In this document: positions 1 to 7,543 of the stretch, piece by piece
How the letters are laid out: every line of letters starts with the position of its first letter
Numbering within the stretch: the first letter of the stretch is position 1
Assembly (NCBI GenBank): GCA_045645905.1
Contig: JAZRJT010000024.1
Coordinates: forward strand, 1 to 22,668
Direction: 5' to 3'
Length of the DNA stretch: 22,668 bases
DNA from: SIG440 sp045645905
Lineage (GTDB): Bacteria; Bacillota; Clostridia; Monoglobales; Monoglobaceae
Notes under the pieces: model-generated
Databases searched by the model: none
What the model saw: only the letters and a program-made list of their open reading frames with translations
Told to the model about the DNA's origin: nothing
Made by a program: the position numbers and the translations under genes

Positions 1-2
1 GG

Positions 3-908
3 CAAGCACTAATTAAATATTCTTTTAAACATGGTGTAACTAAAGCTGCAATTCGCTACAAAGTAAATCGCCAATATGTTTATCGTTGGCGAAAAAGATA
101 TGATGGAACATTGCAATCTCTTGCGGATAAATCACACAAACCACATCACCATCCAAATCAACATACCGCTCAAGAACTAAAGCTAATTGCTGATATGCGT
201 AAACGAAACTCACATGCGGGTTTAGTTGTCTTTTGGGTAAAGCTTCGCCAGAGAGGATATTCTCGCTCTGTAACAGGGCTTTATCGTGTCTTGCGCAGAC
301 AAGGACAAATGGCTGTTAAACCGCCTAATCCTAAATACATTCCAAAGCCTTACGAAAAAATGCTTTATCCCAGACAAAGAGTACAGATTGATGTTAAAGT
401 AGTACCATCTGCCTGTATTGTCGGTGATGCAAAAGGACAAAAGTTTTATCAATATACTGCTATCGATGAATATTCCAGATTTCGTTATTTGGAAGCTTTT
501 CAGGAACAAAGTTCATACAGTTCTGCTATGTTTGTTGAGCATTTGATTAAAAAGTTTCCTTTCAAAATTGAATGTATTCAGACTGATAACGGTCAGGAAT
601 TCACTAAAACATACGGAAACACAAAAAATCCAACACCTACAATGTTTGAAATCAAACTCAAACAACTCGGTATTCATCATAAATTAATTAAAGTATATAC
701 ACCCAGACACAACGGAAAGGTTGAACGCTCACACCGAAAAGACAATGAATACTTCTACGCTACACACAAATTTTATTCATTTGATGATTTTACAAAACAA
801 CTAAAGGTACATAACTATAACTACAACAAGTTTCCTATGCGTCCTCTTAACTGGAAAGCTCCGATTGATTACATCAAAGCTTATCTTAATGATGGCGAAG
901 TTTTTTGA
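3..908 (+). CDS. DDE transposase (IS481-like), 5' end cut off by window edge
   Basis: The reading frame is open from the first bases of the window, so the start lies outside it; the first in-frame ATG, at 111, is internal. The part before 111 encodes a helix-turn-helix stretch (HGVTKAAIRYKVNR, then YVYRWRKRYDG) that would bind the element ends. The rest is an rve/integrase-core domain with plausible catalytic acidic residues in the order QIDVKVV, IQTDNGQEF and HNGKVERSHRKDNE, giving a DDE triad. The gene ends in WKAPIDYIKAYLNDGEVF and looks intact at its 3' end. An N-terminal HTH plus rve domain with no separate orfA fits IS481 or a related IS3-like group; I cannot assign the family firmly without the left end. 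It belongs to a mobile element next to rpsO-pnp. Confidence 0.85.
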   Translation, partial: QALIKYSFKHGVTKAAIRYKVNRQYVYRWRKRYDGTLQSLADKSHKPHHHPNQHTAQELKLIADMRKRNSHAGLVVFWVKLRQRGYSRSVTGLYRVLRRQGQMAVKPPNPKYIPKPYEKMLYPRQRVQIDVKVVPSACIVGDAKGQKFYQYTAIDEYSRFRYLEAFQEQSSYSSAMFVEHLIKKFPFKIECIQTDNGQEFTKTYGNTKNPTPTMFEIKLKQLGIHHKLIKVYTPRHNGKVERSHRKDNEYFYATHKFYSFDDFTKQLKVHNYNYNKFPMRPLNWKAPIDYIKAYLNDGEVF

Positions 909-913
909 TTAAT

Positions 914-941
914 TTTGTAACACATCATTGACAAACCTACA
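914..941. repeat. Probable right terminal inverted repeat of the DDE transposon
   Basis: Immediately after the transposase stop lies a segment that, read on the minus strand, begins TGTAGGTTTGTCAATGATG. Ends of IS481-type elements commonly start TGT and finish ACA, and this segment finishes ACCTACA. The matching left end lies outside the window, so the call rests on position and end bases only. It contains an outward-facing TTGACA at 928-933. Confidence 0.45.
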
Positions 942-970
942 GTCAGATGAATAATCTTTTAAAATAATGG

Positions 971-999
971 TTGACATATCACTATTCTTATGGTATAAT
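971..999 (+). promoter_or_regulatory. Sigma-A promoter of rpsO-pnp
   Basis: TTGACA (971-976) and TATAAT (994-999) are both perfect consensus hexamers with a 17-bp spacer, and TGG precedes the -10 (extended -10). It is the strongest promoter seen in the window, as expected for a ribosomal protein gene. Confidence 0.9.
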
Positions 1000-1005
1000 A
1001 CTAAA

Positions 1006-1082
1006 CGTTGTAAACCTATTGCTTAGTTTAAGGGCTGAAGATTCACCGCCTTATACCAAGCTTTACGGGGATTAAAAATTTT
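1006..1082 (+). promoter_or_regulatory. 5' leader of rpsO, possible S15 autoregulatory region
   Basis: Roughly 80-90 nt are transcribed before the rpsO ribosome binding site. The leader can form short helices, for example TAAAC (1002-1006) with GTTTA (about 1025-1030) and AAGG with CCTT (about 1030-1053). In several bacteria S15 represses its own mRNA through a leader with a three-way junction or pseudoknot. I see a plausible length and pairing but no match to a specific published class, so this is a suggestion only. Confidence 0.3.
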
Positions 1083-1098
1083 TGGAGGTGAAACCACA

Positions 1099-1362
1099 AT
1101 GCTTAAGGAAAGAAAAGAAGAAATCATCAAAACTTATGCAGTACACGAAGGAGATACTGGTTCTCCCGAAGTACAGATTGCTCTTTTAACAGAAAGAATC
1201 AATCATCTTAACGAGCATCTTAAGACACATAAGAAAGACCATCACTCAAGACGCGGTCTTCTTAAGATGGTCGGTGTTAGAAGAAGTTTTCTTAACTACC
1301 TTATGAAGAACGATATCGAAAGATACCGTGCTATTGTTGAGAAGCTTGGCTTGAGACACTAA
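1099..1362 (+). CDS. rpsO: 30S ribosomal protein S15
   Basis: This encodes an 87-residue S15, the usual family length (about 88-89). The family signatures are clear: HEGDTGSPEVQIALLTERINHL near the N-terminus, then HLKTHKKDHHSRRGLLKMVG and the C-terminal LNYLMKNDIERYRAIVEKLGLRH. S15 binds the 16S rRNA central domain (h20-h22 junction) early in 30S assembly. The start is fixed by GGAGGTG at 1084-1090. It is followed by pnp, the conserved rpsO-pnp order found in many bacteria including Bacillus and E. coli. Confidence 0.98.
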   Translation: MLKERKEEIIKTYAVHEGDTGSPEVQIALLTERINHLNEHLKTHKKDHHSRRGLLKMVGVRRSFLNYLMKNDIERYRAIVEKLGLRH

Positions 1363-1371
1363 AATACAAAC

Positions 1372-1407
1372 AATTAAGTCTTTGTTCTTGTGGGCAAAGA
1401 CTTAATT
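1372..1407 (+). terminator. rpsO-pnp intercistronic hairpin
   Basis: AATTAAGTCTTTG (1372-1384) pairs perfectly over 13 bp with CAAAGACTTAATT (1395-1407) around a 10-nt loop. The following run (TCGTATTTC) is a weak U-tract, so this may be a partial terminator or an RNA processing/stability element. In E. coli the equivalent rpsO-pnp interval carries an RNase III hairpin through which PNPase controls itself; the same role here is inference. Confidence 0.7.
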
Positions 1408-1572
1408 TCGTATTTCAGCAATTAATTAAAGCGGGATATTTTCCGCAAAAATACAAAAACATTAAAAAATTTGAGAGTGTTTACGCATTTAGCAGTTATA
1501 AATATGCTTTTTGCCGAAAGTATACTTATAAGTGCTAAAAAGGTAGACCTCTTAAACAAAGGAGGAAAAATT

Positions 1573-3654
1573 ATGAGTAGAATTTTTGAAACAGAAGTTG
1601 CCGGCAGAAAACTCAGTATTGAAGCTGGCAAGGTTGCAGAGCTTGCAAACGGCTCTGTTATAGTAAGATACGGCGATACAGTTGTTGTTACTGCTGCAAC
1701 TGCATCAGCAAAACCCAGAGACGGTATAGATTTCTTCCCTCTCAGCATTGACTATGAGGAAAGAATGTACGCTGTTGGTAAAATCCCCGGCAGCTTTTTA
1801 AAGAGAGAAGGCAGACCTTCAGAGAATGCAATCCTTACAGCCAGAGTTATTGACAGACCTATGCGTCCCTTGTTCCCAAAGGATTTGAGAAACGATGTTT
1901 CAATTGTTTCAACCGTTTTGTCAGTTGAACAGGACAATGCTCCTGAGTTCTGTGCTATGATTGGTTCATCAGCTGCAGTTTCAATTTCTGATATTCCTTT
2001 TAACGGCCCAATCGCTGCTGTTTATGTAGGTCTTGTTGACGGCGAGTTTGTTATCAATCCCACAGTTGAACAGCGCGAAAAGAGCGACCTCAACCTCACT
2101 GTTGCAGGTAGCCTCGCAAAGGTTGTTATGATTGAAGCAGGCGCAAACGAAGTTCCTGAAGATGTTATGTTTGATGCAATTATGTTTGCTCATGAAGAAA
2201 TCAAAAAGATTTGTACATTCATCAAGGGTATTCAGGATGAAATCGGCAAGCCCAAGTTTGAATATGACCACATCGTTGTAAACGAAGAAATCTTTGATGC
2301 AATTTCTGCTTTTGCAACTGATATGGTAAAGGAAGCTCTTGACACAGATGAAAAATCAATAAGAGACGAAAATCTCAAAGTTGTTTACGAAAAGGTTTAT
2401 GAACATTTTGAAGAAACATATCCTGCAGAAGAATATGCTCAGGATATCGAAGATGCACTTTATAAGCTGCAGAAGACAATAGTAAGACGTTGGCTTCTTG
2501 ATGAAGGCAAGCGTGTTGACGGCCGTGCAATTCAGCAGCTCAGACCCCTTGCATCAGAAGTTGGCCTTCTCCCCAGAGCACACGGTAGTGGTCTTTTCAA
2601 ACGTGGACAAACTCAGGTTCTTACCGTTGCAACACTCGGTGCTCTTGGTGATGCACAGATTATTGACGGTCTTGACACAGAAGAATACAGAAGATATATT
2701 CATCACTATAACTTCCCCTCATACAGTGTTGGTGAAACTAAGCCCTCACGTGGCCCCGGCAGACGTGAAATCGGTCACGGTGCTTTGGCGGAACGTGCTC
2801 TTGTTCCTGTTATTCCTTCAGAAGAAGAGTTCCCCTATGCAATAAGACTTGTATCTGAAGTCCTCAGCTCAAACGGTTCAACTTCACAGGGTAGTATCTG
2901 TGGCAGTACGCTTGCTCTTATGGATGCAGGTGTTCCCATTAAGGCTCCCGTTGCAGGTATCTCTGTTGGTCTTGTTACCGAAGGCGAAAGATTTATCACT
3001 ATCCTTGATATTCAGGGCCTTGAAGACTTCTTTGGTGATATGGACTTTAAGGTTGCAGGTACAAAGAAGGGTATCACAGCAATTCAGATGGACCTTAAGA
3101 TTGACGGTCTTACACCTGAAATCATCAAAAACGCACTTACCGAAACACGTGATGCAAGATATTACATCCTTGACGAAGTAATGCTTAAGGCTATCGCAAA
3201 ACCTCGTGATGAAGTTTCACAGTACGCACCCAAGGTTATTCATCTTGAAATCCCTGTTGACAAAATCCGTGATGTTATCGGCTCAGGCGGTAAGGTTATC
3301 CAGAAGATTGTTGCAGATACAGGTGCTAAAATTGATATTGAAGAAGATGGTCGAGTATTCATTTCTGCTCCAAATAGCGAAATGGGCGAGGCTGCAAAGA
3401 AAATTATTGAAGGCATTGTAAAAGAACCTGAAATCGGTGAAATTTACGACGGTAAGGTTGTAAGAATTATGGACTTCGGTGCATTTGTTGAATTCCTTCC
3501 CGGCAAAGACGGTCTTGTTCATATCTCTAAACTTGACAAAACCAGAGTTGAAAAGGTAGAGGATGTTGTAAAGGTTGGCGACGATATCAAGGTTCAGGTT
3601 ATCGAAATCGACAAACAGGGCAGAATCAACCTTAGAAGAATTATTGCTGAATAA
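1573..3654 (+). CDS. pnp: Polyribonucleotide nucleotidyltransferase (PNPase)
   Basis: This 693-residue PNPase degrades RNA 3' to 5' by phosphorolysis and matches the family length (about 700). Two RNase PH domains flank a helical linker; the second carries the phosphate-site region (GSTSQGSICGSTLALMDAG) and GDMDFKVAGTKKGITAIQMD. They are followed by a KH domain (VIHLEIPVDKIRDVIGSGGK) and an S1 domain (GEIYDGKVVRIMDFGAFVEF), with a short tail ending at NLRRIIAE. The reading frame extends upstream to 1471, but AGGAGG just before the ATG at 1573 and the conserved N-terminus (MSRIFETEVAGR) fix the start here. The 210-nt gap after rpsO holds a hairpin and only weak promoter candidates (for example TTTACG/TATGCT near 1477-1506), so it is probably partly read through from rpsO. 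Confidence 0.97.
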   Translation: MSRIFETEVAGRKLSIEAGKVAELANGSVIVRYGDTVVVTAATASAKPRDGIDFFPLSIDYEERMYAVGKIPGSFLKREGRPSENAILTARVIDRPMRPLFPKDLRNDVSIVSTVLSVEQDNAPEFCAMIGSSAAVSISDIPFNGPIAAVYVGLVDGEFVINPTVEQREKSDLNLTVAGSLAKVVMIEAGANEVPEDVMFDAIMFAHEEIKKICTFIKGIQDEIGKPKFEYDHIVVNEEIFDAISAFATDMVKEALDTDEKSIRDENLKVVYEKVYEHFEETYPAEEYAQDIEDALYKLQKTIVRRWLLDEGKRVDGRAIQQLRPLASEVGLLPRAHGSGLFKRGQTQVLTVATLGALGDAQIIDGLDTEEYRRYIHHYNFPSYSVGETKPSRGPGRREIGHGALAERALVPVIPSEEEFPYAIRLVSEVLSSNGSTSQGSICGSTLALMDAGVPIKAPVAGISVGLVTEGERFITILDIQGLEDFFGDMDFKVAGTKKGITAIQMDLKIDGLTPEIIKNALTETRDARYYILDEVMLKAIAKPRDEVSQYAPKVIHLEIPVDKIRDVIGSGGKVIQKIVADTGAKIDIEEDGRVFISAPNSEMGEAAKKIIEGIVKEPEIGEIYDGKVVRIMDFGAFVEFLPGKDGLVHISKLDKTRVEKVEDVVKVGDDIKVQVIEIDKQGRINLRRIIAE

Positions 3655-3663
3655 TTTAATTAT

Positions 3664-3694
3664 AAGACCGTAGAAAATTCTACGGTCTTTTTTT
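3664..3694 (+). terminator. Rho-independent terminator after pnp
   Basis: AAGACCGTAGAA (3664-3675) pairs perfectly with TTCTACGGTCTT (3678-3689) and runs straight into a T-tract ending at 3694. This closes the rpsO-pnp operon. Confidence 0.93.
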
Positions 3695-3703
3695 AAAAAA
3701 CTC

Positions 3704-3732
3704 TTGACTTTATTAATTTAGTGTGCTAAACT
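3704..3732 (+). promoter_or_regulatory. Promoter of the amino-acid ABC transporter operon
   Basis: TTGACT (3704-3709) and TAAACT (3727-3732) are separated by 17 bp, with a TGC extension before the -10. It sits between the pnp terminator and the lipoprotein gene, which has its own AAAGGAG ribosome binding site. Confidence 0.75.
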
Positions 3733-3774
3733 GTTAAAGTAATATATAAATCTATTTCAAAGGAGATTTTAAAA

Positions 3775-4605
3775 ATGAAGAATTTAACAAAAGTATTGGC
3801 TCTTATGATGGTAGTAGTTGTTGCATTTGGTCTTGCAGCTTGCGGCAACAAAGACGATGTTGCTGTTGATTATTCAGCGTCAGTTGACGGTGCTTTGGTA
3901 GTAGCAGAAGCGGGTTCAGCAGGTGAAGAGCTTGCAACAACAAACGAATATTTTGCAAATGCAAAGTTCACAGCCGTTGATTCAATGGCTACAGCTCTTA
4001 TGGACGTTGCTGCAGGTACATCTGATATCGCTATTGTTGACTATGTTACATCAATCGGCTCAATTGGCGAAGGTACAGACTTTGCTGACCTTTCAGTAGT
4101 TGAGGGTAAGGACTTCAACCCCGAAGAATATGGTATTGCATTCCGTAAGGGCAGTGATGTTGTTCCTGCTGTAAATGCAGCAATTGCTGAACTTATGGCT
4201 GACGGCACAATGGATAAAATTGCTGCAAATTACAAACTGGGTGACCTTCTTATCAAGGATGGTAAAGCATTTGATGATGCTGTGACAGAAGGCGACCTTG
4301 CATACATAAAGGACAAGGGTGAAATGATTATCGGAATCACACTCTTTGCTCCTATGAACTATGAGGACGACAATCAGGAGCTTATCGGTTTTGAAACAGA
4401 ATTTGCTGAAGCTGTTTGTGCAAAGCTTGGCGTTGAAGCAAACTTTGTAGAAATCAACTGGAATTCAAAAGAAATCGAGCTTAACTCCAAAAACATTGAC
4501 TGTATCTGGAACGGTATGACAATTACCGACGAAAGACTTGAAAATATGAGCATTTCTGTTCCTTATATGGAAAACAAGCAGGTAATGGTATCAAAAGCTC
4601 AGTAA
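3775..4605 (+). CDS. Amino-acid ABC transporter substrate-binding lipoprotein, circularly permuted
   Basis: This 276-residue lipoprotein probably captures an amino acid outside the membrane for the permease/ATPase encoded downstream. It has a signal peptide with lipobox LAAC at residues 20-23 (lipidated Cys23). The SBP_bac_3 halves are in reverse order. Residues about 38-155 look like the usual C-terminal half (AEAGSAGEELATTN, AAGTSDIAIVDY, EEYGIAFRKGSD, MADGTMDKIAANY). Residues about 174-276 look like the usual N-terminal half (DLAYIKDKGEMIIGIT, GFETEFAEAVCAKLGVE, CIWNGMTITDERLENMS, then VPYMENKQVMV). The native chain would run from the end of this protein into its start. Total length suits one complete two-lobe fold, so I infer a circular permutation, not a truncation. 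The reading frame is uninterrupted and the substrate is unknown. Confidence 0.88.
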   Translation: MKNLTKVLALMMVVVVAFGLAACGNKDDVAVDYSASVDGALVVAEAGSAGEELATTNEYFANAKFTAVDSMATALMDVAAGTSDIAIVDYVTSIGSIGEGTDFADLSVVEGKDFNPEEYGIAFRKGSDVVPAVNAAIAELMADGTMDKIAANYKLGDLLIKDGKAFDDAVTEGDLAYIKDKGEMIIGITLFAPMNYEDDNQELIGFETEFAEAVCAKLGVEANFVEINWNSKEIELNSKNIDCIWNGMTITDERLENMSISVPYMENKQVMVSKAQ

Positions 4606-4625
4606 ATTAACGCATATTATTTTGT

Positions 4626-4660
4626 TTCAGTGGGAGCGATGCTCCCACTGAACAATTTTT
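4626..4660 (+). terminator. Strong hairpin between lipoprotein and permease genes
   Basis: TTCAGTGGGAGC (4626-4637) pairs with GCTCCCACTGAA (4641-4652) around a GAT loop, followed by CAATTTTT. Inside a transporter operon such a hairpin commonly acts as a partial terminator or 3' stabiliser that makes the binding protein more abundant than the membrane parts. That role is inferred. Confidence 0.8.
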
Positions 4661-4681
4661 CAGAAAGTAGATAAATTTCAT

Positions 4682-5329
4682 ATGGATAAAATTCAATCGA
4701 TTATTTCATCTTTGTTTGAAGGTTTTGGGCTTAACTGTCTGTTATTTGCAGTAACTCTGTTGGTTGCTATACCTCTTGGATTGCTGATTACATTAGGCGC
4801 AATGGCTAAATTCAAACCAATTAAATATATAATGAAAACTTTTGTCTGGATTATCAGAGGTACACCACTGATGCTCCAGCTTTTTGTGGTTCTGTATGCC
4901 CCTGGGCTTTTATGGGGAATTCCAATGCGTGACAGATTGATGGCTGCATTTATTGCTTTTTCAATCAACTATGCGGCGTATTTTTCAGAAATCTATCGTG
5001 GCGGTATTGAAAGTATCCCCAAGGGTCAGTACGAGGCAGGACAGGTTCTTGCTATGTCCAAAACACAGGTCTTTTTTAAGGTTGTAATGTTTCAGGTTGT
5101 AAAACGAATTGTTCCGCCTATGGGAAACGAAATAATAACCCTTGTCAAGGATACTGCCCTTGCACGTGTTATCGGCGTTGTGGAAATTCTGATGGTTGCC
5201 GAGCGTTTTTCAAAGCAGGGTCTTATCTGGCCTTTGTTTTCGACAGCGCTCTATTTCCTTATTTTCAACGGTGTTTTAACCCTATTGCTAGGTTATGTTG
5301 AAAAGAAGCTTGATTATTATAAAGGATAG
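4682..5329 (+). CDS. Amino-acid ABC transporter permease (HisM/GlnP type)
   Basis: This 215-residue inner-membrane protein belongs to the polar amino-acid permease family. Hydrophobic segments lie at about residues 17-40, 50-78, 86-104 and 185-208. RGTPLMLQ at 59-66 is a family signature. The cytoplasmic EAA-type loop that contacts the ATPase is seen at 117-138 (YEAGQVLAMSKTQVFFKVV). Only one permease gene is present, so the transporter would use a homodimer. The ribosome binding site is weak (AGAAAGTAG), consistent with lower expression than the binding protein. The ATPase gene follows within 12 bp. Confidence 0.93.
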   Translation: MDKIQSIISSLFEGFGLNCLLFAVTLLVAIPLGLLITLGAMAKFKPIKYIMKTFVWIIRGTPLMLQLFVVLYAPGLLWGIPMRDRLMAAFIAFSINYAAYFSEIYRGGIESIPKGQYEAGQVLAMSKTQVFFKVVMFQVVKRIVPPMGNEIITLVKDTALARVIGVVEILMVAERFSKQGLIWPLFSTALYFLIFNGVLTLLLGYVEKKLDYYKG

Positions 5330-5341
5330 GGGGTGCAGTTA

Positions 5342-6088
5342 ATGTCGGTTATTAATGCAATTAATATAAAAAAGAGCTTTGGTAAACTTGAGGTTATAAA
5401 AGACGTAAGTATGGAAGTGCAGGAAGGGGAAGTTGTAGCAAATATCGGTCCTTCAGGCTCGGGTAAAAGCACCTTTTTGCGTTCCATAATCAATCTTGAA
5501 ACTGTCGATGACGGTACTATTATTATCGACGGTAATACTGTTGTTAAAGACGGCATTTACGGAAAAACAGACAAAAACAAGCTGGTATATCAAAAGCTTG
5601 GAATGGTTTTTCAAAACTTTAATCTCTTTCCTCATAAATCTGTTCTTGAAAATATAATAATGTCACCAATGCTTGTAAACGGCAAATCACGTGAAGATGC
5701 CACAAAATCTGCAAAAGAGCTTTTAGAGCAGGTTGGCCTTATTGATAAAATCAATTCATATCCCTATCAGCTATCCGGCGGTCAGCAACAGCGTGTTGCA
5801 ATTGCACGTGCCCTTGCTATGAATCCCAAGGTTATGCTCTTTGACGAGCCTACATCTGCCCTTGACCCTGAACTCACAGGCGAAATTCTTAAGGTTATCC
5901 GTGACCTTGCGGCAAAAGATATGACTATGGTGATTGTTACTCATGAAATTGAGTTTGCAAAAAATGTTGCAGACAGAATTATCTTTATGGCTGACGGGTA
6001 TATTGTAGAAGAAGGCACTCCGTCAGAGGTTATTGATAATCCTGCACATGAGCGTACAAAAACGTTCCTTAACCGTTTTACAAGATAA
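5342..6088 (+). CDS. Amino-acid ABC transporter ATP-binding protein (GlnQ/HisP type)
   Basis: This 248-residue ATPase powers the transporter encoded just upstream. All nucleotide-binding motifs are intact: Walker A GPSGSGKST (residues 36-44), Q-loop region GMVFQNFNLFPH, signature LSGGQQQR, Walker B VMLFDEPTSALD, and switch His in VTHE. An in-frame GTG at 5333 would add three residues, but that codon lies inside the purine-rich ribosome binding site (AGGATAGGGGGTG), so the ATG at 5342 is preferred. With 5342 the gap to the permease stop is 12 bp. The polar amino-acid subfamily is assigned from overall similarity and neighbours. Confidence 0.95.
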   Translation: MSVINAINIKKSFGKLEVIKDVSMEVQEGEVVANIGPSGSGKSTFLRSIINLETVDDGTIIIDGNTVVKDGIYGKTDKNKLVYQKLGMVFQNFNLFPHKSVLENIIMSPMLVNGKSREDATKSAKELLEQVGLIDKINSYPYQLSGGQQQRVAIARALAMNPKVMLFDEPTSALDPELTGEILKVIRDLAAKDMTMVIVTHEIEFAKNVADRIIFMADGYIVEEGTPSEVIDNPAHERTKTFLNRFTR

Positions 6089-6118
6089 TGGATAATAAAA
6101 TTAACAAAGGAGCAGAAA

Positions 6119-7393
6119 ATGTCAGCAAAAGTTAATAGAGTATTACCCGGCTCACCCGCTGAAAAGTGTGGTATACTGCCCGGCGATACAATTATCAGCA
6201 TAAACGGAAATGAAGTTTGTGACTACCTTGATTATATGTTTCTTTCCGCAAATGAAGAATTAAATATTGAACTGCAAAACAGAACTGTTGAACTGATTAA
6301 CGGGGATTACGAGCCTTTGGGAATTGAGTTTGACACTCTGCTTATTGACGAGCCTCGCTCCTGTCGCAATAAATGCATTTTCTGCTTTATTGATCAGCTT
6401 CCCACAAATATGCGCGAAAGCTGTTATTTTAAGGATGACGATTATCGTCTTTCGTTTTTACAGGGCAATTATGTTACCCTTACCAATATGAGTGATAAAG
6501 ATTTAGACAGAATAATTGATTATGCAATACCAAGAATAAATGTATCTGTCCATACAACCAACCCCGAACTTCGTTGCAAGATGCTTAACAACAAATTTGC
6601 AGGCAAAATTATGGAGCAGTTAAAGCGTTTTTCGGGCAGCGGTATGCAGATAAACTGTCAGATTGTGCTGTGCCGCGGATATAATGACGGTGCAGAGCTT
6701 GACAGAACAATAAGTGATATATATTCTTTAGGTGACTCGGTTGAAAGCCTTTCGATTGTTCCTGTAGGCCTTTCGGCATACAGAGATGGTTTAGCAGAAC
6801 TTAAACCTTTTGATAAAGAGTCTTCGGCTCAGGTTATCAAACAGGTTTCCATCTGGCAGAAAAAATTTAAAGAAGAGCGTGACATAAATTTTGTCTACCT
6901 TGCAGATGAATTTTATATTATGGCGGGAGAGGAAATACCACGCTACTCCGAGTATGACGGATTTCCGCAGATTGAAAACGGTGTAGGGCTATGTTCGTCG
7001 CTAAAATGGGAATTTGATGATGCCCTTGATATGTGCGAAGATAAAACAGTTAAAAGTAAAAAAACTGTTGTCACCGGATATCTTGCATATGATTTCATAT
7101 GTGCCCTTGTGTCACAGCTTGGCTTTGATAAAATAAATGTTGAAAAGATAAAAAATACATTCTTTGGTGAAAAGATTACCGTAAGTGGTCTTGTTACCGG
7201 AGGAGATATTATAAATCAGCTCAAGGGCAAGAATTTGGGCGAATACCTACTGATACCGATTTCAATGCTTAAACACGAGGAAGATGTTTTTCTTGATAAT
7301 GTCACAATTGCTGATATTGAAAGAGAACTTGATATAAAAGTACGAGTTGTAAATAACGATGGCTTTGATTTTCTTGATGAACTTTTAATTTAA
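6119..7393 (+). CDS. DUF512 family protein: PDZ domain plus radical-SAM-like cysteine motif
   Basis: This 424-residue protein starts with a PDZ-like domain (residues 3-60; VLPGSPAEKCGILPGDTI). It then has C82-x3-C86-x2-C89 within CRNKCIFCFIDQLP, the spacing used by radical SAM enzymes to hold a [4Fe-4S] cluster. The middle resembles a radical SAM barrel (NYVTLTNMS, RINVSVHTTNPELR), and the C-terminal part (VTGYLAYDF, GLVTGGDI) is typical of DUF512. This family is widespread in Clostridia and its reaction is not established to my knowledge. It starts 30 bp after the ABC ATPase with its own GGAG site and may be on the same transcript; a functional link to the transporter is not shown. Confidence 0.85.
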   Translation: MSAKVNRVLPGSPAEKCGILPGDTIISINGNEVCDYLDYMFLSANEELNIELQNRTVELINGDYEPLGIEFDTLLIDEPRSCRNKCIFCFIDQLPTNMRESCYFKDDDYRLSFLQGNYVTLTNMSDKDLDRIIDYAIPRINVSVHTTNPELRCKMLNNKFAGKIMEQLKRFSGSGMQINCQIVLCRGYNDGAELDRTISDIYSLGDSVESLSIVPVGLSAYRDGLAELKPFDKESSAQVIKQVSIWQKKFKEERDINFVYLADEFYIMAGEEIPRYSEYDGFPQIENGVGLCSSLKWEFDDALDMCEDKTVKSKKTVVTGYLAYDFICALVSQLGFDKINVEKIKNTFFGEKITVSGLVTGGDIINQLKGKNLGEYLLIPISMLKHEEDVFLDNVTIADIERELDIKVRVVNNDGFDFLDELLI

Positions 7394-7424
7394 AAAAACA
7401 CCCGCAAAAAATGCGGGTTTTTTG
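7394..7424 (+). terminator. Rho-independent terminator after the DUF512 gene
   Basis: ACCCGCA (7400-7406) pairs with TGCGGGT (7412-7418), preceded by an A-run and followed by TTTTTTG. It ends the transporter/DUF512 transcript just before the IS200-type element. Confidence 0.88.
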
Positions 7425-7480
7425 TATAACGAAAACCACGCGATAGTCGCGTGGTTCAATAAAGGTTAACCGGTGAACAA

Positions 7481-7543
7481 AATCCTCCAATGTGTTATAA
7501 TAAAAATGACCTGCCAGTCAAAAAGAAAACACATTGGAGGATT
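7481..7543 (+). promoter_or_regulatory. Inverted repeat sequestering the transposase ribosome binding site
   Basis: A perfect 16-bp inverted repeat pairs 7481-7496 with 7528-7543. The right arm contains the Shine-Dalgarno GGAGG (7536-7540). A TATAAT-like -10 (7496-7501) sits at the left arm/loop border, with a weak -35 (TGAACA, 7474-7479). A transcript from that promoter would start in the loop and lack the left arm, whereas read-through RNA would fold and hide the ribosome binding site. Confidence 0.75.

Noticed and set aside
2498..3181. Plus-strand frames of about 110 residues inside pnp
   Set aside because: They are out-of-frame shadows of a clear, full-length PNPase and lack initiation signals.
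6119..7393. The whole window as a novel defence or mobile island
   Set aside because: Apart from the IS elements, the genes are housekeeping or metabolic families with clean operon signals; no defence, phage or toxin-antitoxin genes were recognised.
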